Assembly: GCA_032622095.1 (NCBI GenBank)
Contig: CP136064.1
Coordinates: forward strand, 36,630,426-36,694,425
Direction: 5' to 3'
DNA length: 64,000 bases
Origin: Siphonodentalium dalli
Taxonomy: Eukaryota; Mollusca; Scaphopoda; Gadilida; Siphonodentaliidae
Shown piece by piece: positions 1 to 11,607 of this stretch. The notes under the pieces are model-generated. The model was not told the origin of the DNA. It was given only the letters and a program-made list of their open reading frames with translations, and made no database searches. The position numbers were made by a program, and so were the translations under genes. Each line of letters starts with the position of its first letter. Positions within the stretch are counted from its first letter, which is position 1.

Positions 1-300
1 TTTCATCGTAGGTATGTCTGCTGCGTCGTGGAGGGCTTGGATTGGTGTGAAGATTGGCTGATGTAGAGCGATGCGGAGAGCTTTGTTTTGGACTTTCTGC
101 AGGGTTTCGATTGAGCTGTTGGAGGCTGCTGTTATGATGGGTGCGCCATACTCCATTACTGGGCGAACGTATAGTTTGAAGAGGTTGATGATGGTCTGGC
201 TGTTGGTTCCCCAGTCGGTACCTCTGAGACAACTTAGCAGGTTTGTTCTTTTTCTGGCTTTGTCAGCGACTTTTTTGATGTGCGCGGCTTTCCAAACCTA
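1..300 (-). pseudogene. LINE reverse transcriptase fragment (RT C-terminal side)
   Basis: The reverse complement reads as the region just after the catalytic part of a non-LTR retrotransposon RT. It contains AHIKKVADKARKRTNLLSCL, then a segment reading LFKLYVRPVMEYGAPIITAA, then LQKVQNKALRIALHQPIF. The combination L-YVRPVMEYGAP followed by LQKVQNKALRI is characteristic of jockey/CR1-type LINE ORF2 proteins. The frame is broken near 296-300: upstream residues resembling IDTSL lie in another frame. The fragment runs off the left edge of the window, so its 3' end is unseen. The plus-strand 76-codon ORF at 71-301 is only its antisense shadow. Confidence 0.75.
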
Positions 301-406
301 ATGACGTATCGATGGTGTTATTAGCTTGGTGTTATGAGGCGTTGCGCATTCACCGAGAAATAACTGCAACTAGCCACGTGGGCGCCGACCAATCAGAATG
401 CTGGAT

Positions 407-1096
407 TTAGTGATGACAACACTTAGTGTGTAAATATATATTAATAACACTTAAGCTTTTCTCCACAACATGTTTTATTCTTCTTTGATTGGTTTGTAAT
501 TCAGTTAAGCTGTCTTTAATTGGTTCTAAATCATCAGAGGATAACGTTCCAAATACATAACTACTAGCCGTTCCAATAAATCCGAATGGGGCACCACGTT
601 TTTGTCGAGTACGTGTACCAGTATGAAGTTGTTTATATTCTTTAAACTGTTTTATTATATGATCCAATTCACTTTGCACCGTTTCCAATTCACTAGTTAA
701 TCCTTTAAATAATTTGATAAAATTATTCGTTACTTCCATACCTCGCATCGTTTCCTCCGCTAAATATTTATCAAAGTTCTTTTCACCAGTATTTTGAGTC
801 CAAAACTCCGCTATGTTATGTTCGATATATTTTGCGTCGTAACTATGTCTCACATTTACTTTTGTTATTGACAACTGGGCATTCTTAATGCTTTTTGCCA
901 AAGACTTCAAAAATGTCTGGAACGGTTGTAAATCTATTACAAATCCAAGATTCCATTTTGCTGAATTCATATAAATCAGTTTCAGCTTTTCAAATATAAC
1001 ATTATGTCTCGCTGTAATAGTTCCACTTGATTGTTCGGGTTCAAGTTGAACGGTGTTTAATAATGCAAACAGAAGGAGTAGACTTTTTGATTCCAT
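407..1096 (-). pseudogene. F-type (errantivirus/baculovirus F-like) envelope fragment of an endogenous retroelement
   Basis: This is an uninterrupted 229-codon ORF starting at an ATG. Residues 3-15 are a hydrophobic signal peptide. A basic RQKR cleavage motif lies at residues 164-167, followed at once by a Gly/Phe/Ala-rich stretch (168-185) placed like a fusion peptide, then SSDDLEPIKDSL leading into a likely helical segment. This layout is known from the fusion glycoproteins of gypsy-like errantiviruses. The ORF stops at about a third to half of the usual family length and has no C-terminal membrane anchor, so it is a truncated relic. It lies on the same strand as, and downstream of, the Ty3/gypsy pol relic at 3933-6464, as expected for a gag-pol-env element. 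The assignment rests on architecture, not on a database match. Confidence 0.6.
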
Positions 1097-1099
1097 CTG

Positions 1100-1836
1100 A
1101 AAAAATAATGAGAATTCGTATCAGCTTACTAACCCACTTTCATTTTCAATTTGTTCACTATACGATCAATTCCAACATAAGATTCCATTATTTCTACACT
1201 CGACCAATTTACTTATTCTTTCCAATCACATTTCCAATTTATTTATTTGTTTCCGTTACTTGGTAAATGACTCTGTTATTAAGCCTTATTTAAGCAGATA
1301 TCATTCAATTACGCCACCAAATTGTTTACGCTTTTCCATTCCACATTACCATTTACTTACCATAACTTCGTCCGTGATACATAGCTCTTCTAGAGTCTTA
1401 TCTACGCAGATATATTATTCAATTATCTGACCAATTTACTTCCATAGGCAAACAATTTATATAGACATTGCAAACCTATTTACAATTTTACTTACCATTA
1501 CTTACTTATACTATTTTTGTGTTATAAATGGCTATTTCCATGGCCTATATATAAGAAGTTAATATTCAATTATATCTGACCCACATTACATTCAATTAAT
1601 TGTTTCTTATGACAATGTAATTCTCGTTTACAACTTTTATCATCCCCAAAAACTCATTAATTTATCCTGTTTTTCGTTTCGTTAGGACAAAGCATCCAAT
1701 TTTAAAATGATAGAATAAGTTGGGTTTTTTTTTCCTCTCTCTCTCGTTTTTTGTTTGTTTTTTTCTCAATATTTATATATATATATATATATTTTTTATT
1801 ATTATTTTTTTTTTTATCATTGTTCAGTGAAACTTG
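1100..1836. other. A/T- and pyrimidine-rich spacer, no gene
   Basis: This is low-complexity sequence with recurring TTCAATT and ACCAATTTAC words, a T-rich run with CTCTCT, a short TA microsatellite near 1774-1792 and poly-T blocks to about 1820. No supported ORF or LTR terminus was recognised. Confidence 0.5.
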
Positions 1837-2514
1837 CTATGCCCGTAATTGTTGACCAAGTAACATTGCCACCTGAGCATCCCACATTGTGAGATACTCA
1901 GTCCTATATTCTGAGGGCACAGGAGGGCGAATCAACCCATTATGAAACCACTGTGTGTAGTCTTCATAATAAAGCGGATTCACCTGTGCCCAATAGGTGT
2001 CCATTATTTCTATTAAATGTTGATCAACATTATCTTCGGGTGGGGGAGTTAGGATGATACTCGGTCCAGTCCTAGTATAATGCAGCAAACGCCCCGTGAC
2101 CAAAGGAGATGGGATAGTCCACAAAAATGAAGGTTGAGATTGGTCGTACGTTGGAGGTTGATAGGATACGCCATCCCCCGGCGCAAAACACCACTCCGAA
2201 CGGGGACTCTCATTCCCGTTCAGTTCAGTCTCAGCGCCCAATTCCAAATCATCATCATCAGGGTCAACACCCCAATTCGATGGAATCGGTTCAAGGGGAG
2301 GCATATCAGCGAATGGATCCTCGGTATCAGAACTGGAATCAAGATCCCCATTCTGACCCGCGAATCCCGCAATATCAATCCCCAACACCGCCAACCAATC
2401 TCACTCAATATCCCATTCCTGGGCAGGGTCGCTCACCGCATCCTCCCCGATCAACCCGGCCCAACCCTCCTCCACGGCGGCGGCAAAAGATGTTCTAGGG
2501 TTATTTACAACCAG
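1837..2514 (-). pseudogene. Acidic ORF of unknown function between pol and env
   Basis: One minus-strand frame is open from 2514 down to 1837 except for a single TGA at 2401-2403. The 185 codons after that stop are uninterrupted. The N-terminal half is rich in D, E, S and P (for example DSSSDTEDPFADMPPLEPIP and a DPDDDDLELGAETELNG run). The C-terminal half carries aromatic residues (YWAQVNPLYYEDYTQWFHNG) and ends WDAQVAMLLGQQLRA. There is no ATG at the head of the long segment; the apparent start is a TTG, so the real start lies upstream or in another exon. It sits between the pol and env relics on the same strand, which suggests an accessory or gag-like product of the retroelement. I do not recognise the family. 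The proline-rich plus-strand ORFs at 2127-2745 are shadows. Confidence 0.4.
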
Positions 2515-2914
2515 TCAAAATCCCACCCGAAACGAGATCAACCTGGGCAATTTGGAACGCCCTGGCCACACAATGCAAGCACAACAATACCAAGTAGAAC
2601 ATTTTTTACGTGTTTACTCCAGAGAGAGAAAAAAATGAATGTTTTTTGTTTCTGGACAAAACTAAGTTTTAAGGTGACACATCCCATATCTCTTTTTGTT
2701 TTCGTCCAATCAACACACAGTAACAATATTTATTGCTTTCTCTGAATTGATTTGGGGACCTTCCATCCCCTAAATCACACCCATTGTGCTTAACTGTAAC
2801 CTTAGGGAATTCACACCATTTCTCGTACACCATAGGAATATCCCTCATTGTTCCTACAATATTTCAATTCTTAAACTCAATTTTCCGTTGTATGTGGTGA
2901 ATTTCAGTTTTTAT

Positions 2915-3440
2915 TTCGTGATTTATACTATTCGGTTTCGTAAATTTATCGAAACTTCCGGTATTATCGAAATCCATTATGTAAATGAACGAAGAGCATT
3001 TTTCACTAGCTTTCATTTCACTTTGACTGTTTATTATAGTGTCTCTTCATTGAGCATACAGAACACTATTTTTTTTCAACTAGTTTAACAGACAATTTGC
3101 CTCAAAACCCATATCACCACTGCTATCGTGATGCGACACTATATATGCCATACAACTATCACTGCTTATTACAAAAATATGCAGTGTTTAGCGCAATTTG
3201 AACCTTGCATGTTGGGAATTGCCATTTTTAGTGATTTATACTATTCGGCTTCGTAAATTTATCGAAACTTTCGGAATTATCGAAATCCATTATGTAAATG
3301 AATGAACAGTACCTTTTCACTTTTGGTTCAATATGCCTTTATTTTAGTGACTCTTATTGAGCATTCTGGTCACTAGTTTTCAATTAAGTTAACAGATCAT
3401 TGAACTCAAAACCAGCATCACACCCTGCTAATGTGGTGCA
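2915..3440 (+). repeat. Divergent ~220-bp direct duplication
   Basis: Copy 1 (about 2915-3131) and copy 2 (about 3225-3440) share GTGATTTATACTATTCGG, then TCGTAAATTTATCGAAACTT and ATCGAAATCCATTATGTAAA in the same order, followed by matching TTGAGCAT and AACTCAAAACC tracts. Identity is moderate, with several indels. Both lie in the non-coding part of the decayed retroelement, so they could be remnants of a regulatory or LTR-derived repeat. Confidence 0.65.
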
Positions 3441-3932
3441 TCGAATAACCAACGACACGTGTAACAAAACGCTCTTTATTATATTGGTGGCCTATTTTCC
3501 CCGGTAAAATTATTTTATTTTGCACAATTTGTAATTTATCACTTGGTGGTGACATGTAGAACGACTTTTAAGCGTTTTCTACTTAACACAGCTTACTTTA
3601 ATTCACTTACGCGTCATTAAGTGATTATAGCGCCTATGGCCTGATGTGTATAGAAAACTACCAATTGTATTTATAACACCTTTCAATATGACACTTATCA
3701 GCATTTTTGTTCCTCTCCTTTTAACACCTCTTATGATTTTACACTTTACAGATTCTGGGCCCCTTTGTTTGACAATTTACTCCTTCACATGTTTATGTTT
3801 ATTGCTCTCTTTTTAACGGCATGTGTTTGCTTATAGCATGTCATACAATGAGACAATCAGACAGAAAAATCGACTTGGTCGCATAGTGTAATCTGATTGT
3901 AACACTGTCAACATGAGTTATAACCTGCTTTC
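3441..3932. other. Non-coding stretch, nothing recognised
   Basis: A/T-rich sequence between the 220-bp duplication and the C-terminal tail of the pol relic. No ORF, repeat or hairpin is strong enough to report. Confidence 0.4.
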
Positions 3933-6464
3933 TTAAAATTTCTGGCTTGACATGTACACCTCATTGTCGTCTTCGTGAGTTATATGTTCTGTATATTGGT
4001 TGCTTTGTGCAATCATATCGTCGGACATTACTGGATTTTTATGGCCATCTCGAGGATTAGCCTTTTTCAGCCTTCGTTGGAGTTCACCCAAGGGAATAAT
4101 TTCACTGTCCATGTCCGAAGTTTCGCGTTCTGCATTTCTAAGTCGGTTTCTAAGCTCACATAACGGCAAGTCGTCCTCTAAATCACTATTCCCGCTGGTC
4201 TTTGAATTTTATGCCTATTTATTATTTTCTGCATTTGATTTTCTGATCCATCTTCGCTCGACCGAATATCTTCATCGCTATCCGGACAAAGTAATTGTTG
4301 TTGTCGCGTTCGACGAGTTAATGTCTTTTTAAGTATCTTTCATACTTCGATATTGGCGTGACGTAAATTTCTGCTGTGAGACTTGTAAATTTTTCCCGTT
4401 ATCAAGTTCTTAATAATAATTGAAACAGGGCCTTTTTTTCTAGAATCACGTGATATGGATTCCATTTTAATGACAATTTACCCGACGGTTGTCCAATCTT
4501 ATGATAGACTTTATCACCGACATTATAATCGACTTCTGTGGTTTTTACTCTCTGCTTCTGTTTTCGTGTAGCAATTTTCATGTGATGATGTACCGCGCGG
4601 AAAGCTCTGTGTTGTGCTTGAAGAGTAATCTGGTGCATTTCATCTCCCATATATTTTAGTCTGGGAGCTAAAAAGTTATCCAATGGCAAAATCGGTGGAT
4701 GTGAATACATTAGTTAAAAACTTGAAGTTTTAGATGAATCTGAAATCATGCATCTATGAGCTAATAATGCTTGTCCCAAAACAAGATCCCATGTTCGCTG
4801 ATTTCCTTCCATAATTTTGGAAAGTATATCATTCAAACATTTATGGCTTCTTTCATTTCGACTATTAGACTGAGGTGAATAAAATCTTGTTAAAACCAAT
4901 TTTATTCCTAGATTTTTAAATACTTCTTTAAAATTATTTGAAGTGAACTCCTTCGCATTATCGCTCAGAATCTGTATTGGAACGCCAAATCTTGGTATAA
5001 TGTCTTCCAAAAGACAATGAATAATCAAATCCCGTCTGATCGATACCCCTCCCTCACTTATTGGGGAAGGGGCATGTCGCCAAAGAGGAGAATACTTCAT
5101 ATAAGCCCTCGGGCTTGTTGTCTGATCCTCATTTCCATACATTATCTCTTATATGTTGTATATTTATGTCATTTGTGTATTATGTGTATTATGTTTGGAT
5201 TTGGAAATAAAAATATGTTTACACTAATAATCAAATCCGTGCTTTTGCTTGTTATTGGAAATGACTCTATCCAACCACTATACAAACAAAACCAAGTTAA
5301 CAAATATTTATTATTTGCTAATGTCAGCGGAAATGGCCCAGATATATCTATACTCCATTTTGCGCCTGTCAAAGCTGGCGTGTCAGTGTCTTGTAATGGA
5401 GGTCTCAGTTTAACCAGATTCCGTGATTTACAAATTACACACTTCTCACAATGTGCATATATACACTTGTACATATTTTTCCAGTAATATTTACGACGAA
5501 TTATTTGAAATGTGTGTTCAATTCCAAAATGTCCCAGTTTATCATGATATTGAGTTAGAACATTTTCTTGCAAATGACTCGGCATATATAATCTCAACAT
5601 GGGGTCATCGTCTGCATTTGATATGTAATATAAGACATCTTCTATAAGTAAATGTTTATTAGTAATTGATGGGGAAGGATTATTACTTTTATATGATGCA
5701 ATGACCTCTTGAATTTCTGAGTCTTTCCCTTGTTCAGTTTTCATATTAAACTGATCGACTTCTCCATTTGATAAATCGCCTTGGGGTAATGGATCATTGG
5801 TTTCCACTTTACATTCTGCAAATTTCGAGAAATTTGGAATTTGATTTGAATTAATCACATTTATTTGTAAATTATTATCATTTATCTCGATGTCAGACAG
5901 TTGTGCCTCAGTTTCTATTGAGTCTGGAATTCTACTCAACAAATCTGCTACACTATTCTCACTTCCTGGCAGATATTCTATAGTGCAATTATAGGCTGAT
6001 AAACACAACATCCACCTCTGAATTTTCGGATTATTATATTGAGTGGTTAATAAATATTTTAAAGGTTGATGATCCATTTTAATAGTGGCTCCATTTAAAT
6101 AATGATCAAGCTTTTTAAGAGCATAAAATATTGCATAGGCTTCTTTTTCAATCACTTACATTTTGCACAGTGTAGGACTCAATTTTGCTGACAGAAAATA
6201 GATTGGCTTTTCATTCCTACATTGTGGTATATTTATTCCCTCATTTTGATCACAATTTTTAACTAACACCGCCCCAGTCGCATTTTGACTACTATCTGTA
6301 TACAATGTATATGGTTTATTCAAATCTGGATAAGCAAGTTGCGGTATGACAACTAGACTTTCTTTTAAATATTCAAATGCCTTTTGGCACTGTTTATCCC
6401 ATTTGAACTTGGCATATTTCTTAGTTAAATTAATCAAAGGGATAGATATTTCATTAAAATTCAT
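3933..6464 (-). pseudogene. Ty3/gypsy-type pol relic: RNase H and integrase
   Basis: Read on the minus strand, 6464-6156 holds the RT/RNase H junction (FKWDKQCQKAFEYLKESL, then LYTDSSQNATGAVL). From 6155 to 5169 come the rest of RNase H (IEKEAYAIFYALKKLDHYL, DHQPLKYLL), an integrase H-H-C-C zinc region (YHDKLGHFG, then AHCEKCVICK) and the first catalytic Asp in WSIDISGPFP. From 5142 to 4714 come the second Asp (LSDNAKEF) and the Glu in SRNERSHKCLNDIL, a D,D-E core. Then 4710-4402 carries a GPY/F-like C-terminal domain (VGDKVYHKIGQ, KWNPYHVI), and 4169-3933 is a likely polar tail. In-frame TAA stops lie at 6156-6158 and 4714-4716, and an insertion interrupts the core near 5020-5238. Reverse transcriptase and gag are missing upstream, so the element is 5'-truncated and inactive. 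Confidence 0.85.
5033..5225 (+). mobile_element. Short non-LTR-type insertion inside the integrase
   Basis: This 193-bp insert is flanked by perfect 13-bp direct repeats AATAATCAAATCC at 5020-5032 and 5226-5238. It contains a small palindrome AAGCCCTCGGGCTT and ends with a T/G-rich tract and GGAAATAAAAATATG, an AATAAA-type signal close to its right end. This fits a SINE or a 5'-truncated LINE 3' end read on the plus strand. The integrase frames on both sides agree once the insert and one repeat copy are ignored, which confirms an insertion. The family is not identified. Confidence 0.8.
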
Positions 6465-6479
6465 TACGGATCAAAGTCT

Positions 6480-8235
6480 AATGTGATAGCGAAGTTTAAT
6501 AAAAACAAAATTGTAATTTGAAAAGGTCGTAACATTGAAGACATTCTGAAAATCACATTTAGACTAATATATTTCAACTTACTACATGATCAGCGATGTT
6601 TGTTGACGCAAGGAAAGTTGTATGGCTTGATATATAGCTAAGATATCGCTCCTGAAAAGGTGTGTATATTTCTGAAACTAGCCTTCAGAAAATAGCGATA
6701 CAACTATACTAGAGATCTGGCATTTCCAGCATTTACATCTATAAATATAAATTACTATTTGTGTGAGTCGATTGATAGTATGATTCGTGATTTTTATAAT
6801 GAATATATCACTTACATTATGTATGTAATATCATGCTAAAATGCGCATTGAAATGTTCCTTGTACATATTGTATAAACGTTGTGTGTTATACGCATTAAA
6901 CAATACAATTTAATCACTGTAACAGTTTTGTTTACAAAACAATTGTTTCAACACGAACGTTTTTTGGGAACTATCACAGTAATAAATATAAAAACAACTT
7001 TTATCTGTTGCTCCATGTTCTTCTTATTGTTGATTATTTACGGACTATTATATAATATTTGGCACATTTACCCTGCTATTGCCTTTATACGTGTCAAATG
7101 GATTCACGGTATAACATGCATTAGGGAGGGTCAAGTGACCAAAGCAAAGGCGGAGTAAAAGATACAGAGTTCACATACTTCTGAATGTGACTTGATTTGG
7201 TATTAGAAACAGGTATTTATCTGGCGGGTCCGCTTGGAACATGTTCCATTATAATGTTGATGTATTTATTTTGGATTTTCATATTGATTTTTCAAATGTA
7301 GGTCATGTGATGTAATTCCATAAATAAATGTTCAAAACTATATTTACTGCAAATTGTTATGATATACCTAGCGCAGAAGCCAGTTTCATATTAGGACTGG
7401 TCGGTGACATGCCTGCTTTGGTTCCAGGACAACTGAACAACCGGACATAATTTTTGCTCCGGATATTTGCAGGGATATCCCCATTCAAAATTTGTCACTT
7501 GACCCCCCCCCCCCTTAATTTCGCCCGAATGGACCGATCCTTGAGAGACTCATAAGATTGAAATGTACAGATTGGAAATGACTTCATTGGTTACAGCATA
7601 ATGCAATGTTCTGAAGCGTAGCTGTGGTTCAGGATAGATGTCAGAGATGTGGAGGCACGGACTAGTTCAAACAATAGTTAGTTCTTCCCAAAATCATTTA
7701 ATTATGAAAAATGACACATATGTTCAGAAGATTTGAAGGGTGAAGAGGATTTGACAACAATCATCAGATGCTTATAATAGAGCCATCTGCTCAGAAAAGA
7801 TCAGTTTACATATAGTGGTCAGTGAAAAGTGGAAGACAAGATTAAGTAAGAGGAGAAACACAGAGCATGGTGAGAAGATTACTGAACTGATGGATTACAG
7901 TTAGGTGAGAACAAAAACAAAACAAAACAATTAACATATATATTTACATTGATCACTTCCTTGATACTGTTTTACATAGAAAACATTTAAATTATAAGTA
8001 GAGTGGAGTCATTAGTTTGCCATTACCTTTGTGGCATTTTGTGCAGCACCGTATTACTAAAATTGTTACCTTGTTAGCATGTCATTTTCTATGCACAGAC
8101 TCAGCGTGAATGTCAATTTATCCAAGTGTGATTGCTTCAGTGAACATGAGCATATTCTCATTTCTTATTGAAATGACCATGTATCGATCGGTACGCACTG
8201 CAAAAATTTGGAGTTTAATTTCAGGTAAACAAAGT
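6480..8235. other. Intergenic stretch, no supported gene
   Basis: A/T-rich DNA with a 12-C tract at 7503-7514. The 92-codon frame at 6880-7158 has no recognisable motif and is treated as chance. Confidence 0.45.
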
Positions 8236-8239
8236 TACA

Positions 8240-8675
8240 TTTGTAAGTCTTTTCAAAAATCCGACGTGTTTTTGTCACATAGTTACAAATGCTTATCTGC
8301 GAATAACCGCAACTATAAAAATGAAAATATTTCACCCATTATTGTTAAAAAATGGTTACAAAGTTACAAATTGGAAGTTGATATTTTTGAAACGACTTCC
8401 AAATTTTACTTTGGAACCCTTTTTTAACAAGGATACATGTAGGTAAAATATTTTCATTTTTCTAGTTGGAGTTATTCTCTGATAATCATTGTTAACTTTG
8501 TGACAAAAACACGTCCGATTTTTAAACGACTTCCAAATGTAACGTTGTAACCCTTTTTAAACAAGGATACATGTAGGTAAAATATTAAAAATTTTCTAGT
8601 TGGAGTTATTCTCTGATAATCATTGGTAACTTTGTGACAAAAACACGTCGGATTTTTTAAACTACTTCAAATGTA
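8240..8675 (+). repeat. ~134-bp tandem repeat, left block
   Basis: Successive units repeat CAAGGATACATGTAGGTAAA, TCTAGTTGGAGTTATTCTC, TGATAATCATTG-TAACTTTG and TGACAAAAACACGTC in order. CAAGGATAC recurs about 134 bp apart (near 8428 and 8562). A partial, diverged and partly inverted copy begins near 8240. The array resumes at 11095 after the LINE. Confidence 0.8.
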
Positions 8676-11094
8676 TATATATATATTTATATATATATAT
8701 ATATATCTTTAATTCCTCCTCAATAGAAGATCATTACAATAAAATATTGAAACATATTAAAGAAATATAAACCAAAAATGTTGGAGAACAAAAATACAGA
8801 AATATAGACAAAAGCACCCCATCGCATATATACTAAACAGTCATTCGTCACCGCACACGTATACATTCACGCCATACCAACCCAAAACCACACTCGAGCA
8901 CAGACACGCCAATTAGCTCACAGATGAATGAACAGTATGTACTACGGAAAACCGCAGTCTATCAGCACGTACATGCACATACACACGCACGCATGTACAA
9001 ACTCGCAACATAGTCCGATTAACACAACCGAAAACAAGCGTTCACATTAACATCTTACCACACATAGACTAACAACCAAATATGCACACGTACACATCTA
9101 TATACATATTACTGCAGGCATGATAAGTGCAACACGGTGCATGAGCATTATACTCGCCAAAATCAATTAAATTCGACATACACAATTCAATAAGTCTACT
9201 TGTAGCATTTAGACAATATTTGTACACAAAAAAAGAAAAAAATACAACCTCAGATATGACCCACGTACATTTCAGAATTAATTTGTTAAACAAATGAGTC
9301 CAATTAGTTGGCTGACTAGTTGATAGTGATCTTATCCATGATTAAAAAAAAACAACTTTGGTGGAGATTCCAGATAGGAATTCCATTCGTACCAAAGACA
9401 TTTTGTCGCTTTAATGAAAAAGCGCAACAAGTGAATACTTCGCATCGGAATTAAGTCTAGAAGTTGGATTGGCATGTGACCAAGAAACAAGGCAATTTGC
9501 TGCTCTATGGAAAGTCTGTCAATGTACTGATAAGCAACTATTGGAAACCGGTCAATAAATAAATACCAGAATTTATTTCGTGATTCTGCGTTACATGCAC
9601 AACATTTGTTTGGGTCGGTAGATGCATGAGTACACAACAGCCGCACAGCCAAATGAAAGTCTTCTTTGTCATCAAGGTATTTCCTACAAGCATACCATAA
9701 GTATGACACATCTGGGGCAGTATGTACTAGTCGAAATCTCTGAAACGACAATCGTTGTAAACCCTTTCTAACCATTCTTGCTTCCAGAACAAGGATCCAC
9801 GTTTAACTAAGAGCTTCCAATTAGCTTTTGTAGGGAATGTGGTGGTTGTCACATACTCAAGCAGATATCGATCCAAACCGAACTGTTATAGAATCTGCTT
9901 CAAATCGCTGAAAAAGGTACATGTATTTGTGTCTGGATAAGGTTCGTTGTGAATGAACTGTGTCAACCTGGATATGAAACTTTTCTTAGTGGTTTTCTCA
10001 AGCGAGAGGATACATAATGAGCATAACAGAGACAGTTACGACTATACATGTAATGCATCAATGGTGGAGTGCCCAGCATACCAAGAACCATATCAGTACG
10101 TGTTCTAACGTGAAGACCTTGAATGTGTTTAAAACATAAGCGATGTGCACGTTCAAGGCGTTCACATCTGTATTATTTAAGCCAAATATCAGTTCACTAC
10201 CATATAGACCATTTAGGTATTATCACCGAATTATAAATGTTTAGAGAGCTCATTGATGTTATTCCATCCGCGTAAATTCCAATATTTGACAGAGCAAATT
10301 AAGTACTCCTCAGTTTAGAATATATTTTATCAACGAAAGATGCACAGAAATTGAGTTTACTGAGGGGAATACCCAAATGTGTAATACTATCGGTTTCTAA
10401 AAGATTATGTGATCCGAGCTTCCATTGTTTTGTGCGTTTCCGTGAATCGCTGGTGTATTCGTTAAATACGATAGCCTGCATTTTTGACGGGTTATATTTG
10501 TAACGCCATTTGGAACTGTACCGTACACACATATCAACTAACGATTGTAACCCTGAAGCAGTGAGTTAGAATAGAACCATGTCATCAGCATGTGTAAGGC
10601 AGCAGCAATTTATACCATTCATTGTATAACCGTATGGTGAATTTTCAAGTTCATATTGTAAACTATCTATGTATATGGAGTAGAGCAGAGGTGACACAGC
10701 ACCCCCTGCCTTGTTCCTTGTAGCATTGGAATCCAGCGTGAAATACAGTTTTGATATCGAATACAACATTGCATATCAGAAAGTAGGACTTTAAACAATC
10801 TCCAAGATTTGCCTTTTATATGTTTTTGAAACAGTTGGAAGAGTAAACCGTTTATCAACATGGTGTCAAAAGCTTTCCACACGCACAGGGAGCAAGCAAA
10901 CAACCGGCTATGCTTATCTGACGCGTAGGAAATACATTCTGTGACCAGGACAGAGGAAGTCATGCAGCTGACATCACGCTGAAATCCATTTTGCAAAGGA
11001 TGAGTATTTATTAATGATGGAGTATGAAGTCTTGTGAGAAGTAATCTTTCATATTCATAATTCATATAGTTTATATATAACAGGCCGAAGGGTT
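8676..11094 (-). mobile_element. Decayed LINE (non-LTR retrotransposon) inserted in the 134-bp array
   Basis: Minus-strand pieces form one ORF2-like protein. 11065-10667 holds RT fingers and palm (SCMTSSVLVTECISYASDK, KAFDTMLINGLLFQL, then QGTRQG). 10769-10566 holds GGAVSPLLYSIYIDSLQYEL and the catalytic ADDMVLF. 10532-10299 is the thumb (WRYKYNPSKMQAIVFNE, ITHLGIPLS). 9775-9332 is the C-terminal region with a Cys-rich segment (NKCCACNAESRNKFWYLFID). Frameshifts and an in-frame TAA right after ADDMVLF make it inactive. The endonuclease is missing, so it is 5'-truncated at about 11094. The 3' end (about 8676-8706) is a TA microsatellite tail preceded by a non-coding 3' region at about 8707-9330. 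The clade is not assigned. Confidence 0.85.
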
Positions 11095-11360
11095 AATTTT
11101 TCTAGTTGGAGTTATTCTATGATAATCATTGGTAACTTTGTGACAAAAAACACGTCGGATTTTTTAAACTACTTCAAATGTAACTGTGTAACCCTTTTTA
11201 AACAAGGATGGGTGAAATATGTTCATTTTTACCTAATTGGAGTTATTCTCTGATAAGCATTGGCAACTTTGTGACAAAAACACGTCGCAGTTTTCAAACG
11301 ACTTGCAATTGTAACTTTGTGACAAAAAACACGTCCGATATTTTTGACTTGTAACCTCTT
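11095..11360 (+). repeat. ~134-bp tandem repeat, right block
   Basis: Same unit as at 8240-8675: TCTAGTTGGAGTTATTCTA, TGACAAAAAACACGTCGG and ACCCTTTTTAAACAAGGAT, then a second unit from about 11232 and a degraded third. Its first ~87 bp nearly duplicates 8589-8675 across the LINE. Confidence 0.8.
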
Positions 11361-11411
11361 GTAACCCGGTTACAAAAGCATAATGTATATTTCTTGCACC
11401 CAATCTTGACA

Positions 11412-11607
11412 TATCTACGACACAGGTGCTGTGAGCTGGTTAACAGCTTGTTGTAATATCGGTATATCATTAGACTTATTGATGAATGTTATAAATGGCC
11501 GATCATAGCTATCTACGACACATGTGCTGTGGGCTGGTTAGCAGCTTGTTGTAATATCGGTATATCATTAGACTTATTGATGAATGTTATACGTGGCCGA
11601 TCATAGC
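11412..11607 (+). repeat. 98-bp tandem duplication
   Basis: Two adjacent units, 11412-11509 and 11510-11607. Both start TATCTACGACACA and contain GCTTGTTGTAATATCGGTAT and GGCCGATCATAGC. They differ at a handful of positions. Confidence 0.9.

Noticed and set aside
2127-2745. Proline-rich plus-strand ORFs
   Set aside because: They are antisense to the acidic minus-strand ORF at 1837-2514. Low-complexity proline and histidine content mirrors Asp/Gly codons on the other strand.
6880-7158. 92-codon plus-strand ORF with a hydrophobic stretch
   Set aside because: A/T-rich DNA gives Ile/Leu/Phe-rich frames by chance; no motif or neighbouring support.
8110-8427. 105-codon plus-strand ORF
   Set aside because: Its second half lies in the ~134-bp repeat family; no domain recognised.
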